Shown: positions 8,883 to 18,847, counted from the first letter of the stretch. The stretch is 64,000 bases of DNA from Citrobacter sp. Awk 4 (GCF_028069725.1 NZ_JANEWG010000009.1:1-64000); one strand, 5' to 3'. Notes: a model not told the origin generated them from the letters alone. Program-made: numbers and translations.

Positions 8883-9998
8883 CTACGATCGCGGACTCAC
8901 TCTGAGTAATTCCCCGTCGGACTCATCGGTTAATACATATAAAAAGCCGTCTGGCCCAATGCGAACATCGCGGATGCGTTGTCTGCGCTCCCCCAGGATA
9001 CGCCCGTCTTCCGTTACCGTATTCCCGTTGACCGTCATGACAATCACATTCTGCTCTTTTAACGCCCCAATGAAGAGTTTTTGCTGCCACTGCGGGAACC
9101 GGTCGCTGTTATAAAAAGCCATTCCGCTGACTGCGGGTGAGTGCTTCCAGTAAAAAATCGGCTGCTCTGTCCCCGCCACAATCTCCCCTTTCGCTTCCGG
9201 GATTTTAAAACCGCTGTAGTTGATTCCCCAGGTTGCCAGCGGCCAGCCGTAGTTTTTGCCCTTTTCCGGAATATTAATTTCGTCCCCGCCACGGGGACCA
9301 TGTTCATTCAGCCAGAGCGTATCGCTCCACGGGTTCATTGCCATCCCCTGCGGATTACGAATGCCGTACGCCCAGATCTCAGGGCGCGCCCCATCTTTGC
9401 TGACAAACGGGTTATCTGGCGGGATTTTTCCCTGATCGGTCAGACGTACCACTTTGCCCTGCAATTTATCCAGATCCTGTGCGGTAGGACGCTGATTATT
9501 TTCCCCTAAGCCAATAAACAGATGCCCTTTGCCATCAAACACCAGGCGTCCACCAAAATGGTTTCCGGTAGAGAGTTTGGGCATTTGGCGAAACACGGTC
9601 TGGAAGTTCTCAAGACGTTTCAGATCTTCGCTGAGTCGCCCATACCCCACCGCCGTGCCCGCATTATCGTTCAGATCGCTTTCCGAAAAACTGAGCCAGA
9701 CGCGGCGTGACTGTGCAAAATCCGGCGCCAGCACCACATCCAGCAATCCCCCCTGCCCATGCGCCCACACTTTTGGGACTCCCGTCAGCGGATCGGAAAG
9801 CCCTTTTCCGGCTTGCCAGTGCCGCAGTTGCCCCCCTTTAAGGGTAATCAGCATGCCGCGATTGTCGGGTAAAAAGGCCAGCGACCAGGGGTGATCAAGT
9901 TTGGTTTGCAGTACTTCGACTCTGACTGCGGATGGTTCGGCATTGGCAAGAGTGGAGAACAGCAATAATGGGAATAACACGCGATGAGATCGACGCAT
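8883..9998 (-). CDS. yliI: PQQ-dependent aldose sugar dehydrogenase YliI
   Basis: A 371-aa periplasmic soluble glucose dehydrogenase-type protein with a six-bladed beta-propeller. The first 20 residues form a signal peptide (cleavage near ANA). Family landmarks are HPWSLAFLPD near the mature N-terminus, GNHFGGRLVFDGKGHLFIGLGE, RNPQGMAMNPW and EHGPRGGDEIN. E. coli YliI needs added PQQ. Length matches the E. coli protein. Confidence 0.92.
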   Translation of the reverse strand: MRRSHRVLFPLLLFSTLANAEPSAVRVEVLQTKLDHPWSLAFLPDNRGMLITLKGGQLRHWQAGKGLSDPLTGVPKVWAHGQGGLLDVVLAPDFAQSRRVWLSFSESDLNDNAGTAVGYGRLSEDLKRLENFQTVFRQMPKLSTGNHFGGRLVFDGKGHLFIGLGENNQRPTAQDLDKLQGKVVRLTDQGKIPPDNPFVSKDGARPEIWAYGIRNPQGMAMNPWSDTLWLNEHGPRGGDEINIPEKGKNYGWPLATWGINYSGFKIPEAKGEIVAGTEQPIFYWKHSPAVSGMAFYNSDRFPQWQQKLFIGALKEQNVIVMTVNGNTVTEDGRILGERRQRIRDVRIGPDGFLYVLTDESDGELLRVSPRS

Positions 9999-10100
9999 AA
10001 CGCCTCCTGTATGGCTCTGCGTTAAAGCGTAGTCAGTGAGAAGGCATGCAGAATTATTTTTACAAAAACGGATGATAAGGGGGAGTTGCCTCCCCCCAGC

Positions 10101-10484
10101 TTAGACCTGTGCCAGCATGGAATGCGTTTTCAGGCACTGGATGCTGAGCGTCAAATTCGTCAGACAGTTTTCAAGTTTCTCTGCGTTGACGGAAATGAAA
10201 GTCGGACAATCATGATGTCCGCTCATAAGACAGACAGCAGCGGCAGCTAATGCACCTTCAGCAAGATGCAACGCCTGCCATTCTTTACTATCCAGATGAA
10301 GTTTCTGCAGTCGTGATTTATCGTGCAATTCGCGATTCAGTTCAAAAAAGTTATCACGCAGACGATCACTTTCGCTGACTGACATGTAGCCTTTCGCTTT
10401 CCTCAACTGTAGATACGCGGCGAGATCAATTCGCGCGTTGACCAGCTTGTTAAGTAGAGCGGTTCTCAGTCTGCCAACGACCAT
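10101..10484 (-). CDS. bssR: Biofilm regulator BssR (YliH)
   Basis: A 127-aa protein matching E. coli BssR, which affects biofilm formation through indole and autoinducer-2 signalling; no catalytic motif is visible. The core LRKAKGYMSVSES and MSGHHDCPT segments are conserved. I start at MVVGRLR because AGGAGG lies about 8 nt upstream and this gives exactly the E. coli length; the first residues diverge from E. coli. Confidence 0.88.
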   Translation of the reverse strand: MVVGRLRTALLNKLVNARIDLAAYLQLRKAKGYMSVSESDRLRDNFFELNRELHDKSRLQKLHLDSKEWQALHLAEGALAAAAVCLMSGHHDCPTFISVNAEKLENCLTNLTLSIQCLKTHSMLAQV

Positions 10485-10714
10485 ACCTTGTTCCTCCTCT
10501 TTCCAGTCATAGTGCAACTTAATAGTATGGTCATTTTTTGAACGCGATGATGCTTAAGATCAATAATTCACCATAAATTAACAAAATTTACATTGTATCT
10601 ATAACCTTCATCTTGCCTGCGCGTAATGCCCGGTGAGATTGCGATACAATTTTTGCCCAGATCTCTGTAGAATCCCTGCCCTGACCATTCCAATAACTGA
10701 ACAATTTTTAAGCT

Positions 10715-12040
10715 ATGAGCAAAGTAACCCACCAGCCGAAAATCGGCTTCGTTTCCCTTGGCTGCCCGAAAAACCTCGTCGATTCGGAGCGAATCCTGAC
10801 TGAACTGCGTACCGAAGGCTATGACGTGGTGCCAAGCTACGACGACGCCGATATGGTTATCGTCAATACCTGCGGCTTTATCGACAGCGCCGTGCAAGAA
10901 TCACTGGAAGCGATTGGTGAAGCGCTGAACGAAAACGGCAAGGTGATTGTCACTGGCTGTCTGGGTGCGAAAGAAGATCAGATCCGCGAAGTACACCCGA
11001 AAGTACTGGAGATCACCGGACCTCATAGCTACGAGCAAGTGCTGGAACATGTTCACCACTATGTGCCCAAACCAAAACACAATCCGTTCCTGAGCCTTGT
11101 ACCGGAACAGGGCGTCAAATTGACCCCGCGTCATTATGCTTATCTGAAAATTTCTGAAGGCTGCAACCATCGCTGCACGTTCTGCATCATTCCGTCTATG
11201 CGTGGCGATCTGGTAAGCCGCCCGATTGGCGAGGTGCTGAGCGAAGCGAAGCGTCTGGTCGATGCGGGCGTCAAAGAAATTTTGGTTATCTCCCAGGACA
11301 CCTCCGCATACGGTGTAGATGTGAAGCACCGCACCGGTTTCCACAACGGCGCGCCGGTCAAAACCAGCATGGTTGATCTGTGTGAAGAGCTTTCAAAACT
11401 GGGGATCTGGACGCGTCTGCACTATGTCTACCCATACCCACACGTGGATGACGTTATCCCGCTGATGGCGGAAGGCAAAATCCTGCCTTACCTCGATATC
11501 CCGCTGCAGCACGCCAGTCCACGTATTCTCAAACTGATGAAGCGCCCGGGATCTGTGGACCGCCAGCTTGCACGCATCAAACAGTGGCGTGAGATCTGCC
11601 CGGAGCTGACCCTGCGTTCAACCTTTATCGTTGGCTTCCCTGGCGAAACGGAAGAAGACTTCCAGATGCTGCTCGACTTCCTGAAAGAAGCACGTCTGGA
11701 CAGGGTGGGTTGCTTTAAATACAGCCCGGTTGAAGGTGCTGGTGCCAACGAACTGCCGGATCAGGTGCCGGAAGAGGTAAAAGAAGAGCGCTGGAACCGC
11801 TTTATGCAGCTGCAACAGCAAATTTCTGCTGAACGCTTGCAGGAAAAAGTGGGCCGCGAAATTATGGTCATCGTGGATGAAGTCGACGAAGAAGGCGCAA
11901 TTGGCCGCAGCATGGCCGATGCCCCGGAAATCGACGGCGCGGTCTACCTGAACGGTGAAACAAACGTGAAACCAGGCGATATCGTGCGCGTGAAAGTAGA
12001 GAACGCCGACGAATACGATCTGTGGGGTAGCCGCGTTTAA
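10715..12040 (+). CDS. rimO: Ribosomal protein S12 methylthiotransferase RimO
   Basis: A 441-aa radical-SAM enzyme that methylthiolates Asp89 of ribosomal protein S12. The N-terminal domain carries the first iron-sulfur cluster Cys residues (in LGCPKN, NTCGFI and TGCLG). The radical-SAM motif is [10 protein letters not shown]-terminal TRAM domain ends in EYDLWGSRV. Length equals E. coli. In E. coli pdeI and dgcI lie next to it on the gsiD side; here they are replaced by unrelated genes. Confidence 0.97.
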   Translation: MSKVTHQPKIGFVSLGCPKNLVDSERILTELRTEGYDVVPSYDDADMVIVNTCGFIDSAVQESLEAIGEALNENGKVIVTGCLGAKEDQIREVHPKVLEITGPHSYEQVLEHVHHYVPKPKHNPFLSLVPEQGVKLTPRHYAYLKISEGCNHRCTFCIIPSMRGDLVSRPIGEVLSEAKRLVDAGVKEILVISQDTSAYGVDVKHRTGFHNGAPVKTSMVDLCEELSKLGIWTRLHYVYPYPHVDDVIPLMAEGKILPYLDIPLQHASPRILKLMKRPGSVDRQLARIKQWREICPELTLRSTFIVGFPGETEEDFQMLLDFLKEARLDRVGCFKYSPVEGAGANELPDQVPEEVKEERWNRFMQLQQQISAERLQEKVGREIMVIVDEVDEEGAIGRSMADAPEIDGAVYLNGETNVKPGDIVRVKVENADEYDLWGSRV

Positions 12041-12100
12041 CTCTTTGCGCCGCCTTTAGTGCGGCGTGTATTGAGGATAAGCGGGTTCACCGTTCCCGGG

Positions 12101-12129
12101 AAAAGCCAGGTTTTTATGCCTGGCTTTTT
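12101..12129 (+). terminator. Rho-independent terminator of rimO
   Basis: AAAAGCCAGG stem pairing with CCTGGCTTTTT, ending in a T run, about 60 nt after the rimO stop. Confidence 0.8.
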
Positions 12130-12141
12130 CATACAGGGATG

Positions 12142-12166
12142 AAAAAGCCCGCACAGAGCAGGCTTC
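12142..12166 (-). terminator. Terminator of the SnoaL-like gene
   Basis: Read on the minus strand: AGCCTGC-TCTGT-GCGGGCT followed by TTTTC. It lies 25 nt beyond the stop of the minus-strand gene. Confidence 0.7.
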
Positions 12167-12190
12167 AGTCGTAAAGCAAGTACTATGTAA

Positions 12191-12616
12191 TCACTGTTTG
12201 TCAGACAGAACCAGACCTAACTGATGTGACATGTGTAGCTCATTTCGCTCCACAATTTCTTCAACGACCTTCCCTTCATTGTTAAAGCGAAAGTACGTCA
12301 GGCTTGTCCAGGTCACATCCTTGCCCTCTACGTTAAACCCTTTCCAGGTGTTTGAACCTCTGGCTACATGTGTTAGCGCTACGACGACCTGGTCGCCATC
12401 AACAATCTCTTTCTGAAACGTCGTCACAATACTGTCGTACAGATCCGTGACATTTTCGCGTAGTCCCTTTTTAAAGACTTCCAGACCGACTAAAGGAGCA
12501 GGACAATCCGGGCGGTGGATCACCACATCTTCTGAGAAAAACTCACTGACACGCTCCACATCTTTCCCATCAACACAGTATTTAAAATACGCTTTCACTA
12601 CTTCGATATTCGTCAT
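12191..12616 (-). CDS. SnoaL/NTF2-like domain protein
   Basis: A 141-aa single-domain protein with the cone-like SnoaL/NTF2 pattern: an N-terminal helix (VVKAYFKYCVDGKDVERVSEFFSED), a middle strand pair and a C-terminal beta sheet ending in IVERNELHM. Such proteins include ester cyclases and isomerases, but no specific activity can be assigned. The second of two adjacent ATGs is preferred because GGAGG lies 6 nt upstream. It belongs to the accessory block that replaces pdeI-dgcI of E. coli. Confidence 0.75.
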   Translation of the reverse strand: MTNIEVVKAYFKYCVDGKDVERVSEFFSEDVVIHRPDCPAPLVGLEVFKKGLRENVTDLYDSIVTTFQKEIVDGDQVVVALTHVARGSNTWKGFNVEGKDVTWTSLTYFRFNNEGKVVEEIVERNELHMSHQLGLVLSDKQ

Positions 12617-12810
12617 CATTAACCTCCGTTATTTTAAGTAGCTATGGCAGGGAAACACGCTACGGCAGAATGTCTGGCAAAGGCAATTAATGAATGTTAT
12701 TGAATATAAAACAAACTGCTTACCCCAGAATTATGCCCTTAAATCGCCACACCTTAGGCCGATATCTCAAAGACAATGATCGAGATAATTAGCTCGTCCG
12801 CTTCTCGCGG

Positions 12811-12942
12811 TGAGTTCAACGGGTCGATGCAACGCTATCCTTAATCAAGGGGGTCGTTGCCATGAAACGAAGAACCCGGAATAATTACACGCCAGAACAG
12901 AAAGTGATTATCTGGGACAGATATAAGCAACGCGCTTCGTGA
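12811..12942 (+). mobile_element. Remnant of an IS30-family element (left end)
   Basis: TGAGTTCAACGGGTCGATGC, running on into AACG, resembles the IS30-family terminal inverted repeat (GATTCAATTGGTCAACGCAAC type). It is followed at the expected distance by the first codons of an IS30-type transposase, which breaks off after 26 codons. Only the left end survives. It sits just upstream of the glutathione peroxidase gene. Confidence 0.6.
12862..12942 (+). pseudogene. Truncated IS30-type transposase N-terminus
   Basis: The ATG opens MKRRTRNNYTPEQKVIIWDR and stops at codon 27. The N-terminal YTPEQK...IWDRYK pattern is typical of IS30-family transposases; the helix-turn-helix and DDE domains are gone. 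It is non-functional. Confidence 0.6.
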
Positions 12943-12983
12943 CAACATCGTCGTCGAACGGGTTCAGCACTGAGGATTCCGAC

Positions 12984-13466
12984 ATGACCACTTTTCATCA
13001 ACTGACTGCCACCAGCCTGCGTGGCCAGATCATCTCTATGGCCGACTACGCGGGTAAACTGGTTCTGGTGGTGAATACCGCCAGCCATTGTGGCTTCACG
13101 CCACAATACGCGGGTCTTGAAGCGCTCTACAAGAAGTACGCTGACCAGGGGTTGGTCGTGCTTGGTTTCCCCTGCAACCAGTTCGGTAAACAGGAACCCG
13201 GTGGCGCCGACGAAATCGCTCAGACCTGTCACATCAACTACGGTGTGAGCTTCCCGATGTTCGAGAAAGTGGAGGTCAACGGCGTCGCTGCGCACCCGGT
13301 GTTTCGTTACCTGAAAGAAGAATTGCCCGGTGTGCTGGGTGGGCGGATCAAGTGGAACTTCACTAAGTTCCTGATCGGACGCGACGGCAAACCGATCAAG
13401 CGTTTTGCCCCGTTCACCACCCCGGAGAAAATGGAAGCCGCAATCCTTGCTGCGCTTAAAATTTAA
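12984..13466 (+). CDS. Glutathione peroxidase (Cys type)
   Basis: A 160-aa thiol peroxidase of the GPx family that reduces peroxides. The catalytic tetrad is visible: Cys36 (NTASHCGFTPQY) in place of selenocysteine, Gln70 (FGKQEP), Trp124 and Asn125 (KWNFTKFL). It is distinct from E. coli BtuE, which is longer; it looks closer to pseudomonad-type GPx (impression, not searched). I start at MTTFHQL with GAGG upstream. An IS30 remnant immediately upstream and the absence of this gene from E. coli at this place suggest acquisition. Confidence 0.9.
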   Translation: MTTFHQLTATSLRGQIISMADYAGKLVLVVNTASHCGFTPQYAGLEALYKKYADQGLVVLGFPCNQFGKQEPGGADEIAQTCHINYGVSFPMFEKVEVNGVAAHPVFRYLKEELPGVLGGRIKWNFTKFLIGRDGKPIKRFAPFTTPEKMEAAILAALKI

Positions 13467-13509
13467 GATTTCCGCAGCGGCCTCTATTGCTGAATATCAT
13501 TGTATTCGG

Positions 13510-14115
13510 TTAATGCCTGGCCCCTGCCATATGCCGCCCCTCTATTTTCAACTGCTTGCGCCACACCCGATTATGTAACGTCAGGGCTATTGACCGGTAA
13601 AAAACTGACGAATTCATCCACATGACATTCAGACAGAAGAATGTCATCCCTAAAACAGAGGTTATCTGCGGGGTGTAATTATTAACAGCGACGAATAAGA
13701 ATGAAAACCAGGCAGAGATAAAATAAACAATGGCTATGACTCCTGTCAGAGCAATAACGACAAGGTGTAATTTATATCCAGCCAAAGAACCGCGCGCAGT
13801 CAGTAACATAGTGGTCATAATAACCACACAATAAACGGCAGCCGCAAAGAAAACGCCCATCAACACTTTATATTCAGGGAGTCCTAACCAGCGAAACAGC
13901 AGCATACCGACAGAAACCTGTGACATGGCATAGCAAAAAATGGCAAGTATCATACTGATGGCTAAAGGAATGCCTGTCATATGAATTCCAACAGGCACGC
14001 CAAACCGGTTTTTTAACCGCTCCTTTAACAACTCCAGGCGTTGCGGATCGTTTACCATCATGTTCTTTGTAATGACAGTACTTAATGCAAGGCTCTTTTT
14101 AATATATTTCATCAT
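13510..14115 (-). CDS. Unknown four-helix membrane protein
   Basis: A 201-aa protein I do not recognise. It has a basic N-terminal cytoplasmic stretch (about 45 residues, LERLKNRF-like), then four hydrophobic segments at about 47-77, 83-105, 115-142 and 150-166, and a basic C-terminal tail. The region is more AT-rich than its neighbours and lies in the accessory block. The start is uncertain: MMKY or an internal MM at residue 19. It may be co-transcribed with a short ORF just upstream. Confidence 0.6.
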   Translation of the reverse strand: MMKYIKKSLALSTVITKNMMVNDPQRLELLKERLKNRFGVPVGIHMTGIPLAISMILAIFCYAMSQVSVGMLLFRWLGLPEYKVLMGVFFAAAVYCVVIMTTMLLTARGSLAGYKLHLVVIALTGVIAIVYFISAWFSFLFVAVNNYTPQITSVLGMTFFCLNVMWMNSSVFYRSIALTLHNRVWRKQLKIEGRHMAGARH

Positions 14116-14122
14116 TGCCGGA

Positions 14123-14305
14123 TCAATAAATTCCTGTAATTGAGAACGACTGAATTATACCAAAAATATACTTTCCTGATTGCGCAACATTCTGAGGATT
14201 CCTGATGGTACCTGAGACGGCACTACCGACAAATGCAGAGGAGCTTGCAACAGCATTCATCAACTCACGTTGTAAAAGTAACTGCAATGCTTCCTGAACC
14301 GCCAC
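14123..14305 (-). CDS. Possible small ORF upstream of the membrane protein
   Basis: Sixty codons from a GTG, or fewer from an internal ATG, ending 7 nt before the membrane protein start. The product contains ELMNAVASSSAFVGSAVSG and has no motif I recognise. There is no convincing ribosome site, and an in-frame stop lies not far upstream. It may be a real small gene of a two-gene unit or the 3-prime relic of a longer gene. Confidence 0.25.
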   Translation of the reverse strand: MAVQEALQLLLQRELMNAVASSSAFVGSAVSGTIRNPQNVAQSGKYIFGIIQSFSITGIY

Positions 14306-14499
14306 AGATAATCCAGACTCTATTAATCCATTCCTACATCAAGTAGAACGCCCGTTTTCCCTCATAAAAGCCTATTCCTGGACTGCTGGCAGTTTAGTGC
14401 CTGACTCAAGAGTGCAAATTGTCAGCATGAACTGAAATCCGCGCTACACTCAAACGTTGAAATAAAATCCCGGCTATCTGACACGGAAAGGCATGAGAT

Positions 14500-14832
14500 A
14501 TGCCTGCTCATGATTTATCTAAAATAGACACGGCAAAAGTGACGCTTTCAGTTGATGAAGAGGGCCATCGTGTAATTGAAAATTGTCCTGCCAGCGATGT
14601 AGAGTTTGCTTTCTATCAATGCGTAGCCAATTCATTCGATAAGGTGAAGATTACCTCTTCGCGACAATTACCTGCCGACCTAAGCAGCAGAAATGAAGTC
14701 CCTTACTCAGTTGAGAGGGAGACCGTTGCTAATGATGACGCATTATCAATATTGGTACGCTTACATCGCTATTCCCCGACCCATGATAGATTTATCGTCC
14801 TCTCACAAGGTCAGAATCAGCGCTTGAATTAA
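14500..14832 (+). CDS. Hypothetical protein, 110 aa
   Basis: A 110-aa soluble, mildly acidic protein with no signal peptide or membrane segment and no family I can name. AAGG lies about 10 nt before the ATG. It is followed after 20 nt by the GNAT gene on the same strand, so the two may be co-transcribed. The 194-bp stretch upstream of it (14306-14499) shows nothing else recognisable. Confidence 0.5.
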   Translation: MPAHDLSKIDTAKVTLSVDEEGHRVIENCPASDVEFAFYQCVANSFDKVKITSSRQLPADLSSRNEVPYSVERETVANDDALSILVRLHRYSPTHDRFIVLSQGQNQRLN

Positions 14833-14852
14833 TATGGGGAGTTGACCAGAAA

Positions 14853-15362
14853 ATGATTACTGTACGAAAGGCCCATCTGGATGATGCAGCATTATTAAGT
14901 CAAATGGGTTATTCCAGCTACACTCACCACTTTGCCCACCTGTGGCATGAGCACAATGAATTGCAGGATTTTCTCTTTCAGGAGTACTCTCTGCCCGCAT
15001 TACAGGCGGAACTACAAAGTAATGTCAGTTGCTGGTTTATTGCAGAAGATACTGATCCGGTCGGATTCGCCAAAGTGTCCTGGCACTGCCCCGTGGATGA
15101 AAACGGCCCGGCAGGTACACTGCTGCATAAACTCTATTTGCTACCTGGTGAAACCGGTAAGGGCTACGGTGAGGCCCTGTTTGCGGAAATAGTGCGTATG
15201 GCGCAATGCCGTGGTGAAACGTTTTTCTGGCTGGAAGTTTTAGATGCTAACCCGCAGGCGTACCGCTTTTATAGCCGCCAGGGGTTAACACCTATCAAAG
15301 AGACGATTTTCAGCACCCCCTCTCAGCAAAGCACTTTGCATATACTGGGTAAACGCATTTAA
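14853..15362 (+). CDS. GNAT-family N-acetyltransferase
   Basis: A 169-aa acetyltransferase. The acetyl-CoA binding motif A is LHKLYLLPGETGKGYGEALF (the TGKGYG part matches Q/RxxGxG/A), followed by motif B with ANPQAYRFYSRQGL. The substrate is unknown. It resembles small-molecule or peptide N-acetyltransferases rather than ribosomal RimI. It converges on gsiD across 32 bp that contain a small hairpin. Confidence 0.82.
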   Translation: MITVRKAHLDDAALLSQMGYSSYTHHFAHLWHEHNELQDFLFQEYSLPALQAELQSNVSCWFIAEDTDPVGFAKVSWHCPVDENGPAGTLLHKLYLLPGETGKGYGEALFAEIVRMAQCRGETFFWLEVLDANPQAYRFYSRQGLTPIKETIFSTPSQQSTLHILGKRI

Positions 15363-15371
15363 GGAAATGAC

Positions 15372-15388
15372 CTGTCGTTATCCGACAG
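15372..15388. terminator. Small hairpin between GNAT gene and gsiD
   Basis: CTGTCG-TTATC-CGACAG between convergent genes, without a T run. Confidence 0.35.
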
Positions 15389-15394
15389 ACACGC

Positions 15395-16306
15395 CTACCC
15401 CTTAATCTTCGGATCCAACGCGTCGCGCAGGCCATCACCCAGCAGGTTAAACGCCAGCACCGTCAGGAAGATCGCCACGGCAGGGAAAATCGCCACGTGC
15501 GGCGCAATCACCATATCTGCCCGCGCTTCATTGAGCATTGCCCCCCATTCCGGCGTTGGCGGCTGCGCGCCCAGCCCGAGAAAAGACAAACTGGCCGCCG
15601 AGATAATCGAGGTGCCGATACGCATGGTAAAAAAGACCACAATCGACGAGACCGTTCCCGGCAGAATATGGTTGAAAAGAATAGTGGCATCACTGGCACC
15701 AATGCTGCGCGCCGACTCAATAAACGTTTGCTGTTTTAACACCAGGGTATTCGCCCGCACCAGACGGGCGAACGCAGGAATGGAGAAGATAGCCACAGCG
15801 ATAATCACATTGGCAATGCCGCTGCCCAGCACCGCTACCACCGCAATCGCCAGCAGGATGCCCGGAAAAGCGAACAGCACATCGCAGATACGCATGATTA
15901 TTCGGTCCCACCAGCCTTCATAGTAGCCCGCCAGTAAACCAAAGACCGTGCCTATCGCCGCGCCAATAAACACCGCAAAAACCCCTGCCGCCAGGGAGAT
16001 TTGCGCCCCAACCAGCACGCGGCTGAAAATATCTCTGCCAAGCGAATCGACGCCAAACCAGTGCAGCATGGAAGGACCATCATTAAGGCGGTCGTAATCG
16101 AAGTAATTTTCCGCATCAAACGGCGTTAACCCACGGGCAAAGATTGCCACCAGGATCAGCAACAGCACGAAAATACCGGCGATCATGGCCAGATGCTGAC
16201 GACGAAAGCGCCGCCAGAACTCATGCCACGGGGTGCGTACCCGATCCGGTTTCACCAGAGGCATGGCATTTAAAATCGCCTGACGGCGCCAGTTGAACAA
16301 TCGCAT
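15395..16306 (-). CDS. gsiD: Glutathione ABC importer permease GsiD
   Basis: A 303-aa inner-membrane permease of the DppC/OppC type; with GsiC it forms the channel of the glutathione importer. There are six membrane segments, with an N-terminal cytoplasmic stretch (residues 1-40). The coupling loop is [19 protein letters not shown], and the C-terminus is [15 protein letters not shown]. It starts 2 nt after gsiC. Last gene of iaaA-gsiABCD. Confidence 0.95.
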   Translation of the reverse strand: MRLFNWRRQAILNAMPLVKPDRVRTPWHEFWRRFRRQHLAMIAGIFVLLLILVAIFARGLTPFDAENYFDYDRLNDGPSMLHWFGVDSLGRDIFSRVLVGAQISLAAGVFAVFIGAAIGTVFGLLAGYYEGWWDRIIMRICDVLFAFPGILLAIAVVAVLGSGIANVIIAVAIFSIPAFARLVRANTLVLKQQTFIESARSIGASDATILFNHILPGTVSSIVVFFTMRIGTSIISAASLSFLGLGAQPPTPEWGAMLNEARADMVIAPHVAIFPAVAIFLTVLAFNLLGDGLRDALDPKIKG

Positions 16307-16308
16307 CC

Positions 16309-17229
16309 TTACTTGTACCTGATAGCCGGATTAATGGCGGCGTAGAGAACATCCACCACTAAATTGATAAGAATAAATTCCAGAGAAAACAGCAGGATCT
16401 CAGCCTGAATCACCGGATAGTCGCGCATTTCCACCGAGTCCACCAGCAGGCGGCCAAGCCCCGGCCAGTTAAACACTTTCTCGACAACAATGGAGCCGCC
16501 GAGCAAAAAGCCAAACTGTAGCCCCATCATGGTGACGACCGGGATCATGGCGTTACGCAGACCGTGTTTTAACACAACCCAGGTTTCGCTCACCCCCTTC
16601 GCCCGGGCGGTACGCATGTAATCTTCACTGAGCACATCGACAAACGACGCGCGAGTGAAGCGAGCCATCACCGAGGCCACCGCAGCGCCCAGCGTGACAG
16701 ACGGCAAAATATAGTGCAGCCAGGTGTCTGCGCCGACCGTTGGCAGCCAGCCCAATTTGACGGAAAAAATCTGTATTAGCAGCATACCAAGCGCAAACGC
16801 CGGAAAAGAGATCCCCATGACCGCCAACGTCATGCTCACTCGATCTGGCCAACGGTTACGCCAGACAGCAGCAATGATCCCGGCCGTCATCCCAAACATG
16901 ACAGCCCAAACCATACTGGTGACAGTCAGCCAAAACGTCGGCATAAAGCGGCTGGCAATCTCTTCTGAGACCGGGCGGCGGGAAACCATCGACGTTCCAA
17001 AGTCACCCTGGATAACGTGGGTGATGTAATGCCAGAACTGAACATGCAGCGGTTGATCAAGACCAAGCTGCTGGCGCACCAGTTCAATCACCTGCGCATC
17101 GGCCTCCGGTCCGGCGATTAGCCGTGCCGGATCGCCGGGTAACAGATGGACAAATAAAAACACCAGCACTGCAACAATCAACAGGGTTGGAATTAACCCC
17201 AGCAGACGCTTGAGAACATAACTAAACAT
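16309..17229 (-). CDS. gsiC: Glutathione ABC importer permease GsiC
   Basis: A 306-aa permease of the DppB/OppB type, with the family N-terminus ([20 protein letters not shown]) and the EAA-like coupling loop [20 protein letters not shown] near residue 205. Six membrane segments. It pairs with GsiD; ATP is hydrolysed by GsiA and substrate delivered by GsiB. Confidence 0.95.
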   Translation of the reverse strand: MFSYVLKRLLGLIPTLLIVAVLVFLFVHLLPGDPARLIAGPEADAQVIELVRQQLGLDQPLHVQFWHYITHVIQGDFGTSMVSRRPVSEEIASRFMPTFWLTVTSMVWAVMFGMTAGIIAAVWRNRWPDRVSMTLAVMGISFPAFALGMLLIQIFSVKLGWLPTVGADTWLHYILPSVTLGAAVASVMARFTRASFVDVLSEDYMRTARAKGVSETWVVLKHGLRNAMIPVVTMMGLQFGFLLGGSIVVEKVFNWPGLGRLLVDSVEMRDYPVIQAEILLFSLEFILINLVVDVLYAAINPAIRYK

Positions 17230-17276
17230 CAGACTCCCTGCGTCTGCCCCTGGACGTCAGGGGCAGAATAGATGGC

Positions 17277-18815
17277 TTACTTCAAATCCGCATCTTCAAA
17301 ACTGAAACCCGTGTCCGGCATAATCCAGAATCCGGTCAAATTTTTACTGTGTGCCGAAACCAGTTTTTCGACGACCAGAGGCACCCACGGAGACTCTTTC
17401 CAGATGATATCCTGCGCCTCTTTGTACAGGCGCGCTTTCTCCGTCGGATCGTTGGTTTTCAACGCGTCCGCCAGAAAGCTATCCACCTGCTTGTTACTGT
17501 AGAACGCGGTATTAAACAGCGTTGGCGGCCAGTTTTGCGAAGCGAACAGCGGCGATAATGCCCAATCAGCTTCCCCCGTAGAAGCGCTCCAGCCGGTATA
17601 GAACAGTTTCACCCCGCTCTCTTTCTGCCCTTTGCCTTCCACTTCCGCCGCACGCTGCCCGGCATCCATCGCCGTCACCTGCGCTTTAATGCCGACCTGC
17701 GCCAGTTGTTGCTGAGTAAACTGCAGCACTTTTTGCGCGGTACTGTGATTATGCGACGACCACAGCGTGGTGCTAAAACCATTCGGATAACCCGCTTCTT
17801 TTAACAGCTCGCGCGCTTTTGCCGGATCGTACGGCCACGGCGTGTAGCTTTGCGCAAATGCAATCGCCGGTGGCAGTACGCCGGTGGCAGGCGTCGCATA
17901 ACCGGCAAATGCCACTTTCACCAGCGCCTGGCGATTAATGGCATAGTTGAGCGCTTCACGCACTTTGACATTATCAAACGGTTTCTGGGTGACGTTTATG
18001 CTGATGTAACGCTGCATAATAGAGGGACTGGCGACCAACTCCAGGTTTTTGTTTTTTTCAAGCAATGCGGCTTGCTCGTAAGGAATTGGGAAGGCGAATT
18101 GTGCCTCGCCCGTTTGCAGCATGGCCGAGCGTGTATTGTTGTCCGCCACCGGTCGCCAGGTGATGCTGTCTAATTTCGGTAACCCTTGCTGCCAGTAACC
18201 GGCGAATTTCTTCACTTTGACGAAATCAGTCTGGTTCCAGGTATCAAACTCATACGGACCCGTCCCGACTGGATGAAATCCAATCTCTTTACCGTATTTT
18301 TCCAACGCCTTCGGGGAAATCATCGCCGTCGCCGGATGCGCCAGAATATTGATGAATGCAGAAAACGGTTGTTTCAGCGTGATGTTCACCGTTGTGGGAT
18401 CTACCACGTCCGTTTTGGCGATGATCTTGTACAGGTTGTAACGTTTAAGACGGCTTTCCGGGTTACTTGCCCGGTCCAGATTGACCTTTACCGCCGTCGC
18501 AGTAAAGTCGGTGCCGTCCTGAAACTTGACCCCCTGACGCAGTTTCACGGTGTAGATCAAACCGTCGTCGGACACGGTATAGCTTTTTGCCAGCACGTTT
18601 TTAAGTTTCATATCCTTATCAAGGCCAAACAGTCCCTGATAAAACGACTTCGCCACCGCCTGCGATAAGGTGTCATTCGCGTCATACGGATCGAGTGTCG
18701 TAAAGTTGGAGCCTACCGCCACCACCACATCTTTCGCAGCAAATGCAGGCGATGCCGTCAACGCCGACGCAACGCCTGCTGCAACCAGCCAATTCCGGGC
18801 AACAAATTTAGTCAT
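17277..18815 (-). CDS. gsiB: Glutathione-binding periplasmic protein GsiB
   Basis: A 512-aa solute-binding protein of the dipeptide/nickel family (SBP_bac_5). The signal peptide spans about residues 1-26, ending ASPAFA-A. It collects glutathione in the periplasm for GsiCD. The family signature [20 protein letters not shown] is near residue 60. Length equals the E. coli protein. It lies 47 nt after gsiC in the operon order gsiA-B-C-D. Confidence 0.95.
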   Translation of the reverse strand: MTKFVARNWLVAAGVASALTASPAFAAKDVVVAVGSNFTTLDPYDANDTLSQAVAKSFYQGLFGLDKDMKLKNVLAKSYTVSDDGLIYTVKLRQGVKFQDGTDFTATAVKVNLDRASNPESRLKRYNLYKIIAKTDVVDPTTVNITLKQPFSAFINILAHPATAMISPKALEKYGKEIGFHPVGTGPYEFDTWNQTDFVKVKKFAGYWQQGLPKLDSITWRPVADNNTRSAMLQTGEAQFAFPIPYEQAALLEKNKNLELVASPSIMQRYISINVTQKPFDNVKVREALNYAINRQALVKVAFAGYATPATGVLPPAIAFAQSYTPWPYDPAKARELLKEAGYPNGFSTTLWSSHNHSTAQKVLQFTQQQLAQVGIKAQVTAMDAGQRAAEVEGKGQKESGVKLFYTGWSASTGEADWALSPLFASQNWPPTLFNTAFYSNKQVDSFLADALKTNDPTEKARLYKEAQDIIWKESPWVPLVVEKLVSAHSKNLTGFWIMPDTGFSFEDADLK

Positions 18816-18847
18816 ATTATTCTCCTGAAACCCTGTGTGTCCGAATG

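Noticed and set aside
14500-15362. 110-aa gene plus GNAT gene as a toxin-antitoxin pair of the TacAT type
   Set aside because: The first protein shows no ribbon-helix-helix pattern, and the GNAT protein resembles ordinary small-molecule acetyltransferases.
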